Part shown: positions 1 to 13,208 of the stretch, piece after piece
Numbering within the stretch: the first letter of the stretch is position 1
How the letters are laid out: each line of letters opens with the position of its first letter
Source: Sebastes aleutianus
Taxonomy: Eukaryota > Chordata > Actinopteri > Perciformes > Sebastidae
Reading direction: 5' to 3'
DNA: 64,000 bases
Assembly: GCA_916700875.1 (NCBI GenBank)
Contig: CAKAKS010000068.1
Coordinates: forward strand, 26,504,753-26,568,752
Notes under the pieces: generated by a model
Seen by the model: only the letters and a program-made list of their open reading frames with translations
What the model was told of the DNA's origin: nothing
The model's database searches: none
Translations under genes and position numbers: made by a program

Positions 1-927
1 CGCTGGGAGCAATGAAGTGAGGGCTCCAAAGGAGTGTGTCTCTGGCAACAAACATCAGCAAATCCCATCAAATCCTGACTCCCTCTCATACACACACACA
101 CACACACACACACATGTGCACACTCAGGCCCCCTCCACATCTCCAGAGACCAAACCAGAGGCTTGGGAAAAAGATGGCCGCCCTTTTGCCCCCTGTCTTG
201 CCCCCTGCATCCAGCTCAGGGAGGTGACGGAAGAAAGCCTGTGCCCCCCAGCACCCCTGCCCTACTCCCGTGGCGTGCGTCCCAGTCCGCCGGCATCAAT
301 CACTTTTGAGGACGAGAAGAGGCCAGAGTCAAACGCAGGCAAATGCACTGGAAGGAATGTTCCAGTTTAAAATAAAACTCATATGAAAAAAAAATGAAAG
401 AAAAATAGAAAGAGAGGATTGAAAGAAGAAAAATGCACGGCATTTGGTTGTCCAAAGAAGAAAATAGGAGAGAGAGAGGGGGGGGGGGGGCGGGTGTGGG
501 GGGGTATCTGGTAAAGGCATTGCCCTCAGGGTCAGCATCACCAACATCCCTCGTGCAGCAGACGCAGAACAACAGGCCAAGACAAGACCATGTGTGTTTG
601 TGTGTGTGTGTTCTAAAAAACTAAATGAGGAAGTTTAAATGTGTGCGTCAAGAGTGTGAATGATTGCCCATTTAGCATTCCAGTTAACACGAAATCTTGT
701 GTTTGCTCTAAGTTGTTTATTCACAATGAACTATTTGATCATTACATAATGAAGCATGTACAGTATGAATAAAAAAAGAAGGTAACGTGTGTCCTTTTAT
801 TTCTTAATAGTTTAACACTTATAAATCTTTACAAATAAGAATTAACTATGACTGAATATGCATTTTGCCTCTTGTTCCAGTACCTCATACCATATTCGAG
901 GTCAGACTGTCTGTGTCCATTTCTTAC
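1..927. other. ets1 intron, left edge
   Basis: Follows the donor of the second ets1 coding exon on the minus strand. It holds a (CA)n run at 90-114, a G-run at 478-490 and AT-rich sequence. I found no third ets1 exon here. Confidence 0.6.
90..114. repeat. (CA)n microsatellite
   Basis: About twelve uninterrupted CA units inside the ets1 intron. Confidence 0.9.
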
Positions 928-1075
928 CTGTAGGGCACACGTCGCGTCCGTTGGGCACCTCCTGCAGGGGTATATCCTGGATGTAAAGGGGCTGTGACGG
1001 GTAGTACTGCTGCTGAGGGTGAACCACACCTGGGAGGTGGGTCTGAGGGCCAACTGCCACTCCGCCACTATGCCT
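928..1075 (-). CDS. ets1: ets1 second coding exon
   Basis: A 148-nt exon (49 codons plus one base) between acceptor CTCCAG (ends 1076) and donor ACAG|GTAAG (GT at 927-926). It reads RHSGGVAVGPQTHLPG, then a Gln/Tyr/Pro-rich block, then QEVPNG. The reading frame is open throughout and continues exactly from the first coding exon. In human the matching segment also begins with Arg at a phase-0 junction and contains QEVPTG, as I recall. The open base G at the 3' end would complete an Asp or Gly codon with the next exon, which is not in the window. Confidence 0.85.
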
Positions 1076-3449
1076 CTGGAGACAAACAACACACAGTATG
1101 GTTTAGCCATAATGATCTGATGCATACTGTATATTATTGTACAGTTGATTTACTTCCGTATGCTTGGTTTTATCTGCTTTAACGTGCTGTTGAAGAGCAA
1201 TATTCCACACCTCATAGATGTGAAAGTGATAAAACTTTGTATATTTTACCCACCTGAAATCAAACAAAAGAAACTCTTATGCCACGAATGGGGATCTGCT
1301 ATTTGATAAACATTATACAAATCACTTGGCTCAATACAAAACAGGTAAGGGCTCCGTTAATGCTTCTGACAGTAGCTGATGGGGTTTTCTTAAATATGAC
1401 TTTGGTTATGACGAGGATCCAGCTCAACTAGCATAAAATTAAATATTTGAGTTCTGAATGGAATTCAAGCTATAGAATAAATTATTTAAATAGCTGAAAC
1501 AGCTTGAATTAACCTAATAAAGTTGAACCTAAACTCCAAGCACATCAATCGTACTTGAACCATCGGAGGGGCAGTGCATCCTACCAGTGTTTTACTGTTC
1601 TGAAAACAGATCAGTGTGTGTTTCATGTAACAAATAAGTTTAGCCAGAGTTTTATCAGTTAAACAATGAAAAACATGTATTTACGTTCGTGGGGGATGTA
1701 TTGAAAGATTAAGCTGAAAACAACTGATCAAACTGTTGCTTTGGCCGACAGCGTAACCTTGGAGTTTGAAAGCATTTTTCATTTGCTTTTTTCATGGTTT
1801 TCCCGCACAGATAACCCTCGTTGCTAAATTTGACTCATTCAGTTTATCTTTTGCCATGTTGATTTATCCTGCTTATCATCAGAAATGTTCACGTAAGAGG
1901 TCGCACTAAAAGGGAAGTCTAAAGTCAGCACTTGACAGGGGAGCCAGGAGAGATATGCAATTCTGTGTGGATACAAGAGATAGTAGGGAGGAAGATAGCC
2001 ACTTGGCCATTTTTAGCATATCAAAGCCTTCACTTGACAACAAACAAGAAACTCAATAGATATCGTTGGACGCTTCTGTTTGAAAATGATGTGAGCGGGG
2101 TATGGACATTTTTCTCACAAGAGTGTGTCTAACTAGATGAAATGTGCTCTTTTTAACTTAAATAAGGGTTATAAATGCTGTTTTTATAATGCAATTTTGA
2201 ATATTGATATAAAGTCTAAAGAGCAAGACTTGATAGTTTCATGTCGTTGCATGCAAAAAGACACTCAAAGCAATCCTTCAGTTAGCTTCCAATAAGAGGG
2301 ATGTTAGACTGTCATACTGTATGTGTAACTGACAGACTGGCTGACGGAGTGACTGCCGATCTGATAAGCAGCCCCCGTTTAAGCACTGCAGCATTTATCA
2401 GTAGCCGGCCAGCTTTATGGATGGCAAACATGACCAGAGGATCAGGGAGGCCAGTTTACGAGGTTCTTTAGAGGTTTGCGTGGGACGTTGCCTTCTCCTA
2501 TCAGTCCAGTCGGCAAGAGGGGGGAAAGTTAGATAGGCATGGAGGGAGCCACATGGATGATTTATGGATTAGACAGAGAGACTGACATAGATAACAGTGG
2601 AGATAACATCAACACCATAATACTGTGTGATCAGTTCAAGTGTAGAATAACTTTCAATGCAGAGGTTGAATTTGGAAAAAGAACAGGCTAACGACAACCT
2701 TGAAGGAGCCGTGTATGCCTTTCAATTTAACTTAGTAATTATATAAATACTGTGCTGTATACATTTTCTGTATTGTCCATTTTCATATCTATTTCCAGTC
2801 CACAAATAAACAATCTTAATGTTTACAATATAAATCTGTTTGATATCTGAGTCATACTGACATTAAAATTCAACCTTTATCCGCCCCATCTTGACTAAAC
2901 AGTGTAATTTATTTTATTTTACTGGCTTGCTTTTTCTTCTTTTTTGTTGTTGTTTGTTCGTTTCTACCCCTATAGTGATACAGCGAAAAAAGCAAAAGAC
3001 AGACATCCAGCACGGTGTCAACACGACTACGGCTATGAGCAATTTTGCACACAAATACAATGATTAGAATGGGAATGTAAAACAGACAGATATTTGTGAA
3101 CTGAACGAAAAGTACATATGTTGCAAACCAGTTTTGCAATATGGGAACATAAAACCTACAGTACATCGTGTCAAAACGACATATATATGGAAGCATTTTT
3201 TTCATTGTGACATTTGTGACTCACTGTTCTCATGCAATGTTACAGGAATAGTCATTTCCTGCACTTATTCATTCATTCATTCATTCATTCATTGTGACGT
3301 GTGTTTAGTTTACCTGCCCCCTAGTAAGGAGGAATTGCAGTGTGTACATTTAACAGACAGGTGTAATTAAATGCACCTGTGTGTTTGAGAGGAAAATCAC
3401 AGGTGTAATCAATAACAAAGATGACAGGCTGCTGTTCCAGGGCTCTGAT

Positions 3450-3497
<48 letters not shown>

Positions 3498-4848
3498 TGG
3501 CTCACCGAATGGCTTCGAATCTTTATGGAACTGAGCTGTCGTTAATGTTATTAGAGACACCTGCGCTTTTTCTGCAATCATCGGTCCAAAGCTGTGTCTG
3601 AAATCACTCCCTATTCACCACATAGTGCACTGTATTTACCCTCTGCCATTTCATTGGTGTGTTCAACTTCTGAGTGTGAAATATATGCACTATACATGAT
3701 GTCTTTATTCATCATTAGAGCCATTTTAAGAAGAGAACTAAATCAGAAGGTTGACTGCATGCCATTCCAAACCAAAGCATGCGTTAGAAAGAGTGCTGTG
3801 CTAAAAATTATGTTGCTTATGTTACAGTACATATACTACAATAAGGAAGCCTCGCACTGTGTATAATTCCTCTAAACAAAGATCACCTACTGTATGCAGT
3901 GAAGTGGCTTCTGTCCCTTTCTCTTTAATTGCTGCTTGGCTGCTTGAAAGCCCTGATTTTTTTTCTCTGCACACAGTCTTTGTGGAGCATACATATAAGA
4001 CACCAGCAATGACTAAACAGAGAAAATAAAACACATCAAGCCCTGCTGCTGTTTGCTGATAATTCATGTAAATTCAAGAGAATAGAGCTACCGAGGTGAT
4101 CCGGGTTCACCTTTTGACCAAGTCTGCCCTGGTATACAGTAGTCTCAATTTCAAAGGACAGCCCCACCACCTGAGCCAATTAGGAGCTGGGGAGCTGTAT
4201 CCTTCTATGTGTTCTATCAGGCCAGGGTGGGGTTGCCATTTGCATATAACCTCAGTCTCTTATCCTAATGTGCCGGCGCTCTGCATACAAATGGAGGCAT
4301 TTATTTTGCCGCTCCTTGGCCTTCACCCTTCAAATGCTCATCTGACAGGAATCCCAATGTTCCCACTGTCTCTGACTCTGTATTCAGCTCTCTCATTTGG
4401 AAAGTGTTAAGAGCCTTGGTGTTCTTGCAAACAGACTGCTGCGGAGCAGTGTGCCGGGTGGCTTAGCTGAGAAAAGTGTTATTCAGTGGGGATGGTCTGA
4501 CTCCAATTTGATTGGTTAGTGGCAAGGTTGGAGGCCTGTAGGTCTCAATATTTACAACATGACTTGCTAAGGAGAAGTGCATCTTGGCGCACGGTGGTTG
4601 TGCAAACACAGATGAGTTCATAAGGGCAATTTCACAGCCCTGTAGAAAATGTTCTTGTTCAACAGCTCTGTTTCCTAACTTTTGACGAAATCATACGGAA
4701 CAGCATGTACAGATACACTGCAACTGTGGTGGACTAAGCTCAACAGGAAAAAGGTTAAGATAGAGTGTTCCTGTGAGGTGATGGAATCCAGAGTTGCTAA
4801 CACACACATACTGCTCATATGCTCCTGCACACATTCCTGCACTGCAGC

Positions 4849-4885
<37 letters not shown>

Positions 4886-5037
4886 CATTCCCTCACTCTC
4901 CTGGACGACTGTGTGGCAGGTAGCTGAGGCAGCCTTAACACGGGGGTAATTTACGAGGGAGGTCTTACCATTACGCCCAGACGGTCACAGGGGTGAAGGG
5001 CCGGGTAGGAAGAAACTGGATCCATGTAGTAACTCAT
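928..5037 (-). CDS. ets1: ets1 5' portion (partial gene, long-isoform N-terminus)
   Basis: ETS1 is a nuclear winged-helix transcription factor that binds GGAA sites. Only the start of the gene is here: coding exons 4969-5037 and 928-1075 on the minus strand, joined in phase 0 and leaving phase 1 for a third exon beyond the left edge. The 72-residue product starts MSYYMDPVSSYPALHP and later has the block QQQYYPSQPLYIQDIPLQEV followed by PNG. From memory this matches the layout of the long ETS1 N-terminus (human MSYFVDSAGSS..., ending near QEVPTG before the shared ETS1 body). Both exons have good splice signals (donors ATG|GTAAGA and ACAG|GTAAG; acceptor CTCCAG). Position and direction, divergent from fli1, agree with human ETS1/FLI1. 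The PNT and ETS domains lie outside the window. The main doubt is that similarity is short outside the ends. Confidence 0.85.
3265..3293. repeat. (ATTC)n tetranucleotide repeat
   Basis: Seven tandem ATTC units in the ets1 intron. Confidence 0.9.
3455..3498. repeat. (TG)n microsatellite
   Basis: TG dinucleotide run with one TTTG interruption near its 3' end, in the ets1 intron. Confidence 0.9.
4851..4882. repeat. (CA)n microsatellite
   Basis: About sixteen CA units, roughly 90 bp from the donor of the ets1 ATG exon (downstream on the minus strand). Confidence 0.9.
4969..5037 (-). CDS. ets1: ets1 first coding exon
   Basis: The ATG lies at 5037-5035, with G at -3. The exon encodes 23 residues beginning MSYYMDPVSS and ends in phase 0 at a strong donor (ATG|GTAAGA, GT at 4968-4967). 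Just upstream on the minus strand a pyrimidine-rich stretch ends in CCGCAG at 5046, so the exon probably starts at 5045 with only 8 nt of leader, joined to a separate upstream non-coding exon. The MSYY/F start is the diagnostic part. Confidence 0.85.
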
Positions 5038-5045
5038 CACGGACG

Positions 5046-6420
5046 CTGCGGACAGGAGAAGCAGGGCCTGCTGAAGGGATCAACGCTGCAAACAGACGGG
5101 GCAGGCTGGAGCGACCTATCTATCACAAGCTGTTTACACTTTGTGTGCAAGTGTGTGTGTGGTATATACTATGTGTGTGTGTGTGTGTGTGTGTGTAGGT
5201 GTGTGAGAGAAGGAGGGGAGAGGGTCAAAAAGAGAAAGAGGAGGGAGAGTGAGACATTTGAACTGTGTTTCAATAACCTGCAACATCAGCTCCACAGTTT
5301 ATAAGGGCGAGAACTGTGGTTCGGGGCTTTTTAAAAACACGTCAATCTTTATCGGATTTAGGTTATAGGGCTTAGGAGTGTTGATATATTTCTTTTAAAC
5401 CAAACACTGCTGATTTTTATGTGGAAAAAAGGATTTCCACCGAAGCAAATCCATCCATCCAGAGGCTTGTCAACCTAACATTTCCATCTCTTCTCCTTCA
5501 CCGTATCACTCCCCTTCTCCTTGTGCAAAAAAAAAAACTGCCTCCTCATCTCATCTGCCTCACCTCTTCCTCCTCCTCTTTCTCCTCCTCTTTCTCCTTC
5601 CCCTTCCTCTCCTTCCTCCCCTCCTACACACTTTGCTTATCACTTCACATGGTTTACTTGAAGCAGCATCAACAAAAGAGACTGGAAACTGAGCTGAAGG
5701 GTTACATTAGAGGAGGAGGAATGGTGGATATGGGCAGTGGCAGGTCCCATCCTCCTCACATTCATATGTTAAGCAATTTGGCATATCTAGTTTGTGGCAG
5801 CTGCTCACATACTGAAGGAAGATGTGCCACTGCTCAATGCTTGCAGATGTTCATCAGCTCAAAAAACATTCACATGCTCTTGTTTCAGGAAAAAGAAGCA
5901 CCCATACACAAAGTGAATAATGTGCAAATCAGTTCTGTCATTCAAATGCTTGCACCACCTTTAGGCTTAAATGTCATTGATTTGCTGGGGAAAAAACAAG
6001 ACATCAATGCTAAATAAAAGCATTCATATAACCCCAATTATTAATTTTGGTGTATAAATAGATCCTACTTATACATTGTATATTTTGAGTGATCTATTTT
6101 AATGCAGCTTCAAGCCCACAATAAATTGAAAAACACTGGAGTAAAGTTCATTTTAAAAAGAGATAAACATATGCATGCAACTTTGCTTTTTCTGCTGCAA
6201 AAGGTCGCACAAATAAGCAGAGATGAAACAGCGCATCTCAATTAAAAAAAAGCGCGCTGGCTGCACACATTTATGAGAATTCCTGACGGGAGAAGCAGAA
6301 AACTTTAAAGCCAACACTTTCACCTCTGATGCATCAAAAGAGCGCCGATAATATCCCTCATCTTCTCATCCTATCAGTTGACTTGCAGTTAATTTCGGTA
6401 CAATAAAACTTTGCACTTAC
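5046..6420. other. Candidate first ets1 intron
   Basis: Lies between the candidate non-coding exon and the ATG exon. It contains a (GT)n run at 5172-5196 and a CT-rich patch at about 5540-5640. No other structure seen. Confidence 0.4.
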
Positions 6421-6540
6421 CGACTGTGGTGCGAGAAGTTTCCTGTGAAGTGGAAGCGCTGGGCAGCTGAGTGTGACAGCTGAGCTGTGGACTGCACAGA
6501 TGCTCTACCTGCTCACTGCGAGTCCCACAGAGGAAGGAAT
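6421..6540 (-). other. ets1: Candidate ets1 non-coding 5' exon
   Basis: On the minus strand a near-consensus donor CAGTCG|GTAAGTG falls at 6421/6420, 1.4 kb upstream of the acceptor-like CCGCAG that precedes the ets1 ATG exon. Splicing the two would place the first exon here, giving a 1375-bp intron. The upstream boundary (about 6540) is a guess; I see no clear TATA box. Inferred from splice signals and position only. Confidence 0.45.
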
Positions 6541-9500
6541 ATTATGCACACTTTTAGTCCCTCCCTCAATCACACGGTGATCCTCTCCAAATTCTCTTCT
6601 CCTCTGTGTGCAGGCTTCGGACTTCACATGCAGTTCTGGTTCACACATGCAGCCAGTACAGGTGTTTAAACTTGTAGAGAGCCTGTGGTGGTCAATAATG
6701 GGTTCAGTGTGACTAAGCTTTTCCAGTCTAACTTCCACTTTACTGTGATATTCCAAAAACAATCCTGTGGGGGAAGTATATTTATCCAATATCAATTCAG
6801 CTAGGGAAGTTTCTTTGTTTAAGTTAAACAATGAAAAGGCAACAACTGATGTGTCATTTTAGACTCGTTATTCCCAAACCCAAACCTCTAACCCAGATTT
6901 ATATTCTGTTGTTGTTTTGGTTAAGTTTCAATAAAAAAATGTTTTAATTTGAGCTAAATTTGAATAAAGTTTGTTTATTTGCTTGTTTGTTTTTCCTTTC
7001 CTATAAGCCAAAAGTCGTACTGGGAAAAATAGCAGGAAAGAGGCAGGAAAACATCACACAGAGAGAGGGGGTGTGATGATAATGACAATAGCTGATCTTC
7101 CTGTGATGTTGTCATCTGGAAAGAAAAAAAAAACATCTGTGCATGTACAGTATGTGTGTCACATGGGTTGCTTTAAATGTGCCATTTTGGACATGTTCAA
7201 TCAATCCTTAATATTTGAAATTTGCTGCTAAACATCTCCTGGCATATTATCCCTGCATGGTGAACCTCTGAAATGTGGCATCAAACAAGACTAAAAGAAG
7301 AAGTGTCGCCGTCGAATCAATTTGTTTCAGGTCTTGCCAGAATGCACCTGAGAAGCATCTGCTTCTTGAATATTTATTTACTGTACATCACTGACTATCA
7401 CATCATCCTCCACCTAGTACCTCCTAAGCCCAACCATCAGCCGACGCATGTGGGACACTGATTAAAGCCATGACAGGAACGTTGACCACTCTTCTGCGAA
7501 ATGAGAAGTTCCCCCTATAGTACAACGCCAGATCTACATCCAGCTGCTCTGATAGAGGCTGGTGATAACCAGGTAAGAGTGTGAAGGTTTATCTATTTGC
7601 TTATTTATCGCTTTATTTGTTTATTTATTTCCACGCTGCAAGGTCGCAAGCTTTCCGCTGCACTGCTACCTAACAGTATAGAGTCTCTCTCTCACTCTCT
7701 CTCTCTCTCTATCAGCTTAACACTCAACACTTGCGAGTCATCTGAAACACCTTGTGACTCCATGATAATTCCGTGACCCCAGTGCAGCATTTGTTTGAAT
7801 TAGAAAGTGCACGGTTCAATCCTCCTGACAGCCACTGCTCTTAACAGTAAATCTTAAAAGTCTTGGGGTAAGGCGGTGTGTGTGTATGTGTGTGTGTGTG
7901 TGAGTGAAGAGCTGAGGAGGGGGGAGGGGGTCAAGTCCAAGGTGAGAGGCGTGAAGAAGTACCATAAGGGGCTCAGTGGCAGGCAGCCTGCATTTTCTCA
8001 AGACCTCGTCTGAATCCCTCTGCGCTCTGTGGGCCTCAGCGCCCCGGGCCCCCGGGGGACACAGATGGGCAACACGTCGAGGGCAAAAGGCGAGGGTATG
8101 ACTTATTGCCATGTGGAGAGAAAAGCACGGGACGCGCCCCTGTGATGGGACCAAATTGAATAAAAGCAGGGGGGGATGAATGCGATCCAGATCTTCAGTC
8201 GATGCCCCGGCAATGCTGTTTCAATTAGCCGGCTCGCCAGTTCAAAGGCGAGGCCCTCGATACACTTCTGCTCCGCATGAAGCCACTATCATCACGTTGC
8301 CCCATTGCCTTTCACCTCCCCATTATGGTACCACCTTTTTCCGATCAGAGCCTCCAACTATGCGCTGGCTTGCGCTCATGTTTTGCATTAAACAGATAGT
8401 GAACGCCTTGCCATCGCCGCCAGTAAAAGCCGTTAGTCATAAGACCTGCAGGGGTTTATGGCCCTCACCATCACTCGCTCTGTAAAGTCTAATAGTGTTC
8501 TTGTATCTACATCAGCTCTCTATCAAACATATATGGGTCCAGCTCTACCTGAATATCTGAAATCTTTCTTTCCTTTTGTCATAGTTGACAGTGTTCAATG
8601 CCACATTCCTCACCTAAAGCCACCAGGAGTTTAAAACCATATAACTTAAACTCTGAAAGGTGACAAAAAGGTTTCGTGACAGGTTCATTCTTTATCTTGA
8701 AAGATATCTGGAGTCAGATAGGGGTCATATTACTTATCTTTACCATCTGTTTAGGAGTGACAATTCCACCATACACTGCTGAATTCAAACCCCAATCAGG
8801 GTTACTAGAACATCTCTAAGAAAACACCAAAAAAAGATAAATAATTTAAAGCTTGTCTGACAAAAACAAGCAAATATGCTTTGAGACATAAATTCCACAA
8901 ACCAAATGTTTTGTAGATGAAACATCAGTACAGTAATAATAAATGGGACTGTCCTGTTGCCCTCGTGTTGTCTTTTGGACATTGATTGATTTCTGTCATC
9001 CGAATGCTTTATTTAAATCAGCACACCAAACCATACGGCTGTCTGTCCTCCGCTGGTTTCCTGCCTCTTGGTGAGCAGCTCCAGACTGTAACTCCTTTTG
9101 TCTCATTTTCTCGTTTTGGATCTTCCAAAGATAGCGCTGACAGGTGATATTAATGGTCTTTTATTAGCATCGTCCTGATTGCTACAGATTTTTGGAAGCA
9201 AGAGATAGAGGGAAAGAGCAAGAGAGAGTAAAAAAAGAAAGAACGAGGGAGAGAGAATATGGAAGTCCTCCGCCCACCGCTTCTCACAGGAGATCGCCTC
9301 TCTCTTTGATAGCCTGCCCGAATCTGTTCCCCCCATAGAAACTGCCCTGCAGATGTTGTTGCTGTATGCCGACTACAAAGAAGGAGCCCTTTATGAGAAG
9401 AACGTCTATTTCGGGCCTCAGTGTTTCCGAGCTGTGGCGCTCAGTGAGAGAAGCACAGGCCTAATCTATGTGCCGCTGAAAACTCTGTTTTATTCCCTGC

Positions 9501-10593
9501 CCGTGATATTTTTAGATTAAAGCCCAGCTCTAATGAATAAAGTGAGGATGTAATATTTTATGACAGTATCAATATGCCATCACCGCGGTGGGCTTGGGCC
9601 TGAAAAAGCCTGCGTTGCTATTGGCATCGGCAGAGAGAAAGAGGGGGAATATGGGGTAGTAACCTCAGTGAAATAAAGAACATGGTGAGGCCTTTGTGTC
9701 AAACCTGACTAGATTCATTTAGAAGTGCATGTGGTTGAGACTCTCACCCTCACCCACAGAACCATGACTTTGTTGCACTGTTGACTGTGAGGCAAAGGTC
9801 TTGGGGGCAATATTAGCTTTTGATATTATCTTTAATTAAAGCACCAATCCCTCAGCCAAGTTGTCCAAACAGTTCTAAATAGGCCTTGTAAATCAGACAA
9901 ACATCCTCAATATTCGATGGGTCGAGAGTGTGCACTATAGCCTCCAGATGGTTTGTGTTTCTCAAGCGTTTCACGAGGGATGGTACGGGACAGCGATCTT
10001 CTGTTCCGAGAGCGCCTCTTGACAGAACGAGTTCCTCCAAACCACATGCTGAGTCGCTGGATTTCTGCCTAGGTCGCTCTCTCTCCCTTTTCTTTCCTGT
10101 CTCCTCTTGTGTGTGGGTTTATCTGTAGGGTATACGTGTGTGCATATACTGCATCTTTTGTCAGTCAGTGTTGTGTTTAATTAACGGCATGAACACAACT
10201 ATTGAAACTAACATTGCACATTTCATGCAAAAAGCCAGCACAGCACATTGGACAGTGAGCGGTGACAGATCGTGGATTTGCATGTATTTTACATCATACT
10301 TCAAAGACTGTAAGAACAAGTGTCCTTTTCAAAACCTTATACCATCTTTAATAAGTGCAAAGCTAACGACGCTTGGCAAAACAACGCCCTTACACTGATC
10401 TTTTACGAGAAAAAAAAGAGATGAGTGTAGTAAGATGAAAGGAAAAAGCAGGACGAGGAGGGAGGGAGAGAACGAGATGCTGAGTCCAACATGCCCCGGT
10501 TGATAAGCTGCTGGACTGGCGCCAGAATACTCCCCCCCACCCCAAACACACACACAAACACCCCACCCAGTGGCCAGCTTGACCCCCTCCCCA

Positions 10594-10632
<39 letters not shown>

Positions 10633-12092
10633 ACCACTCCAGTGGCGTCTACCGCTCGCTATTCCTCTTCATTAGTGTTCCAGAACGAGATGCTTGTCAT
10701 GTAATTAGCAGAGGAGGCTTTCTGAATGCCTGTGTAACACACGCTCTCATTAGAGAAGTGAGAGAAGGCTGGAGTGAGAGAGGAGAGGAGAGGAGAGGAG
10801 AGGCAGGCCTCGGAGGCAAGTAGAGGGAGAGCAATCAGTGAGACAGATGGGGAGAGAGAAAGACAGGGGGACAGAGAGAGAGCATGTCAGAAAAAAGTGT
10901 TGATAGCAGCAAGAAAACTAGAAACTGATGATGATGGGCCAGATTTTTTGACTTGAGCGGGCCAACTAGGGATGTGAGTGACAACTACTTAGTCTGGACA
11001 TAATTATGATGACTTACCTCAGTCAACTGGCATTCTCATTAATATTCATAGAGTCTGCAACAGGCATTTAAGCTAACTTGTGCCCAGTTTTCTTGCAGAG
11101 TCATCAAATTTAAATGCAATCATCAATGAGAAAAGTGAATACAGATAAAATGAATATAATACTGTGGCTATTCCTTCTGGAGAGTTATCGATGATGTTCT
11201 TTTTTCCCCTCCTTTAGGTGACATGCACCTCTCACACACACACAACCTGGGATAATTACAGTTCTTCATCTTATGTGAGAAGTAATTAAGGACCTGGTTG
11301 AGCCCTTTGTAGTAGGCTATGTCAGTATTTCCCTGGTCACTTGTTGTGAGAGAGAGGTATCATTAGCTCCACTACATCCCTGTTGTGTTCACACTGATAA
11401 CAACATCAGCGCGCTGGTAGACCTGTCGGCTTTGTTCAGTTCATCCAGCCTGTGATGAGGTGTGTGGCTCAGGCAGCAGAGGAGGGCTTATCGGGGTGAT
11501 GAGAGGGAAGAAGGAGCTGCTTGTCAGTGGCTGGCCTTCAACAGAGTCTGTCTTGTGTCTTGTGTCTGGTCTTAAATACTTCTATTACACCACCTCCCTG
11601 ACCTGGGCCATAAAATATTTGAAAATACCTTTTTACACTTTGTTTTTTAAACCCACCCAGGAGACAGGTGAGTTGCAACAAGTTTGAATAAAACTACTGG
11701 AAAAAAATATATATTTTCCTGTAATAAACTAGTGTACTGTCCTGGTGATAGGCCCAAGCCAATGTGGAGCTCCAATTATGAAACAAATGCTTCAAGACTG
11801 ATTTATTTGACCCAGAACTATATATTTTTCTAAACAGATTATGGCTAAATTAATCTAAAAGAGATACACAGCTGTCTCAATCATCTTGAAACAATCATGT
11901 GCACATGACCGTGGAAATGTTTCTTGCCAGACAGGATAATTTATCTTATCTACAAGACTGGCATGCATGAGTATCAGGATTTCCACTCAGTGGCACTTTG
12001 ATTAGATTGCATGACTAGGATTTATTACACACTTGTTGGTAACTTCTTATTTAATGTAACCAGTATCTTTTAAAGCAACAAAAAAAAGCTTG
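6541..12092. other. ets1-fli1 intergenic DNA, proximal part
   Basis: No exon is supported on either strand. Several moderately GC-rich, non-repetitive stretches (about 7920-8480, 9340-9650) could be conserved non-coding elements, but this needs alignment. Simple repeats: CT-rich 7686-7712, (CA)n 10594-10631 and a GAGGA array at about 10782-10802. Confidence 0.5.
10594..10631. repeat. (CA)n microsatellite
   Basis: Nineteen CA units within C-rich flanks. The long GT/valine-cysteine reading frames across it on the minus strand are artefacts of the repeat. Confidence 0.9.
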
Positions 12093-12555
12093 GCTACAGC
12101 TACTGATGTGTCGGTCACGAACGAGCCTGCTCAAAGAGCCGACTCTTTTAAGTGAACGATAAGAGCTGGCTCCCTTGCGAGAGCCGTTTTTTTTTTTTGT
12201 TTTTTTTATTAATTCAAGGCAGAATGATATGATCTTCTCCACGCCACGTGCACTCCATGCACTGACTGTGACTGAATGTTGTGTTAATGACATCAGTGCG
12301 ACCAATCAGGTGATGAAAGACAAGGATCATACCATCACGGTCTATACAGGTACAGAGCAGGAGGGAGAGGAGGAGAGAAAGAGAGAGAGGAGTGTGATGC
12401 ACGGAAAATAAGCAGCATGTAAAATTATGGTATTCTGGAAATTATAAGGTTCAGGATAATTATATTGAATAATTGAAGTGATATATGTGCACACATACTA
12501 ATCATAGGTCAAAACAGCGCTAAATTTGGCTGAATTATAAAAGGCAGAAGTGTTT

Positions 12556-13150
12556 AAAACGATAACGATAATATGATAATGCTTTATTGTCAGACAGGTC
12601 TGAAATTTGTTTCAGCAGCTCCATTTGCAACATCACAAAAAGGACAAAGACAAGAAACAAGGATACGTACATTTAAACATTACGATCACAGAAGACAATA
12701 TTCAGGGCACTTCAACGTACATTTGATCTGGGATTAGGCTCCGTATTTAGTTTTAGGATTGACTGGTGTACAAAAGAGTGTTTCAGTCTAACCTTATTAA
12801 ATCGTGGTACCCTGTAGCTTCGATTTGATGGTAACAATTCATATTCACTGTTCAAAACATGGTTAGAGACGATGGTGTTAGCCAGCCTTAATATGTTATT
12901 ATGATATAGGCTGATTCACAGAATTTCTCAAGGGGTTGACCTACAATCTTTGAGCAGATTTTCATTTGGTGGAGCAGTTTTGACTTTAAAGTAGTGGACA
13001 AACTCTTGTACCATGTAGTATAACAATACTGTAGAACACTCATAATAACAGAAGTAAAAAAACAAATGAAGAATTTGTTTACTTGCCCCAAAAGACCTGA
13101 GGCGGCAGAGAAAGTAAATTCTTTGTTTTGTCTTTTTACAGACAAAAAAA
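12556..13150 (-). mobile_element. LINE 3' fragment (minus strand), copy A
   Basis: On the minus strand an interrupted frame carries the C-terminal region of a LINE reverse-transcriptase protein: around 12950-13060 a segment containing SVLQYCYTTWYKSL and KICSKIVG, and around 12740-12870 one containing ELLPSNRSYRVPRFN. The 3' end has AATAAAG followed by a short GATA-like tandem tail (about 12556-12590). It is 5'-truncated and interrupted, hence inactive. It shares family features with copy B at 28.2-28.6 kb. The clade (Rex/CR1/L2-like) is not settled. Confidence 0.65.
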
Positions 13151-13208
13151 CAAAAAAAATAAAGAATTTACTTTCTCCGCCACCTCAGGTCTTTTGGGGC
13201 AAGTAAAC
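13077..13208. repeat. Long inverted repeat (48-bp arms)
   Basis: Arms 13077-13124 and 13161-13208 are reverse complements with about two mismatches, separated by a 36-nt A/T-rich loop. The right arm abuts the right part of the hAT-like element. It would form a stable hairpin if transcribed. Confidence 0.85.

Larger units (their letters stand above)
1076..4968. other. ets1 intron between the two coding exons
   Basis: A 3.9-kb intron. It contains (ATTC)n at 3265-3293, (TG)n at 3455-3498 and (CA)n at 4851-4882. Sequence around 3588-3700 (with the phrase CTCCCTATTCACCACATAGT) resembles a dispersed teleost DNA-transposon fragment, but I cannot set its ends. No additional exon is recognised. Confidence 0.5.

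Noticed and set aside
5421..6017. 198-aa plus-strand frame upstream of ets1 exon
   Set aside because: Central part is a CT-repeat-derived Ser/Phe run; it lies in the candidate ets1 intron on the opposite strand.
8513..8760. Possible LINE C-terminus (words like GPALPEYLKS)
   Set aside because: Similarity is weak, frame is broken at once and no 3' tail is present.
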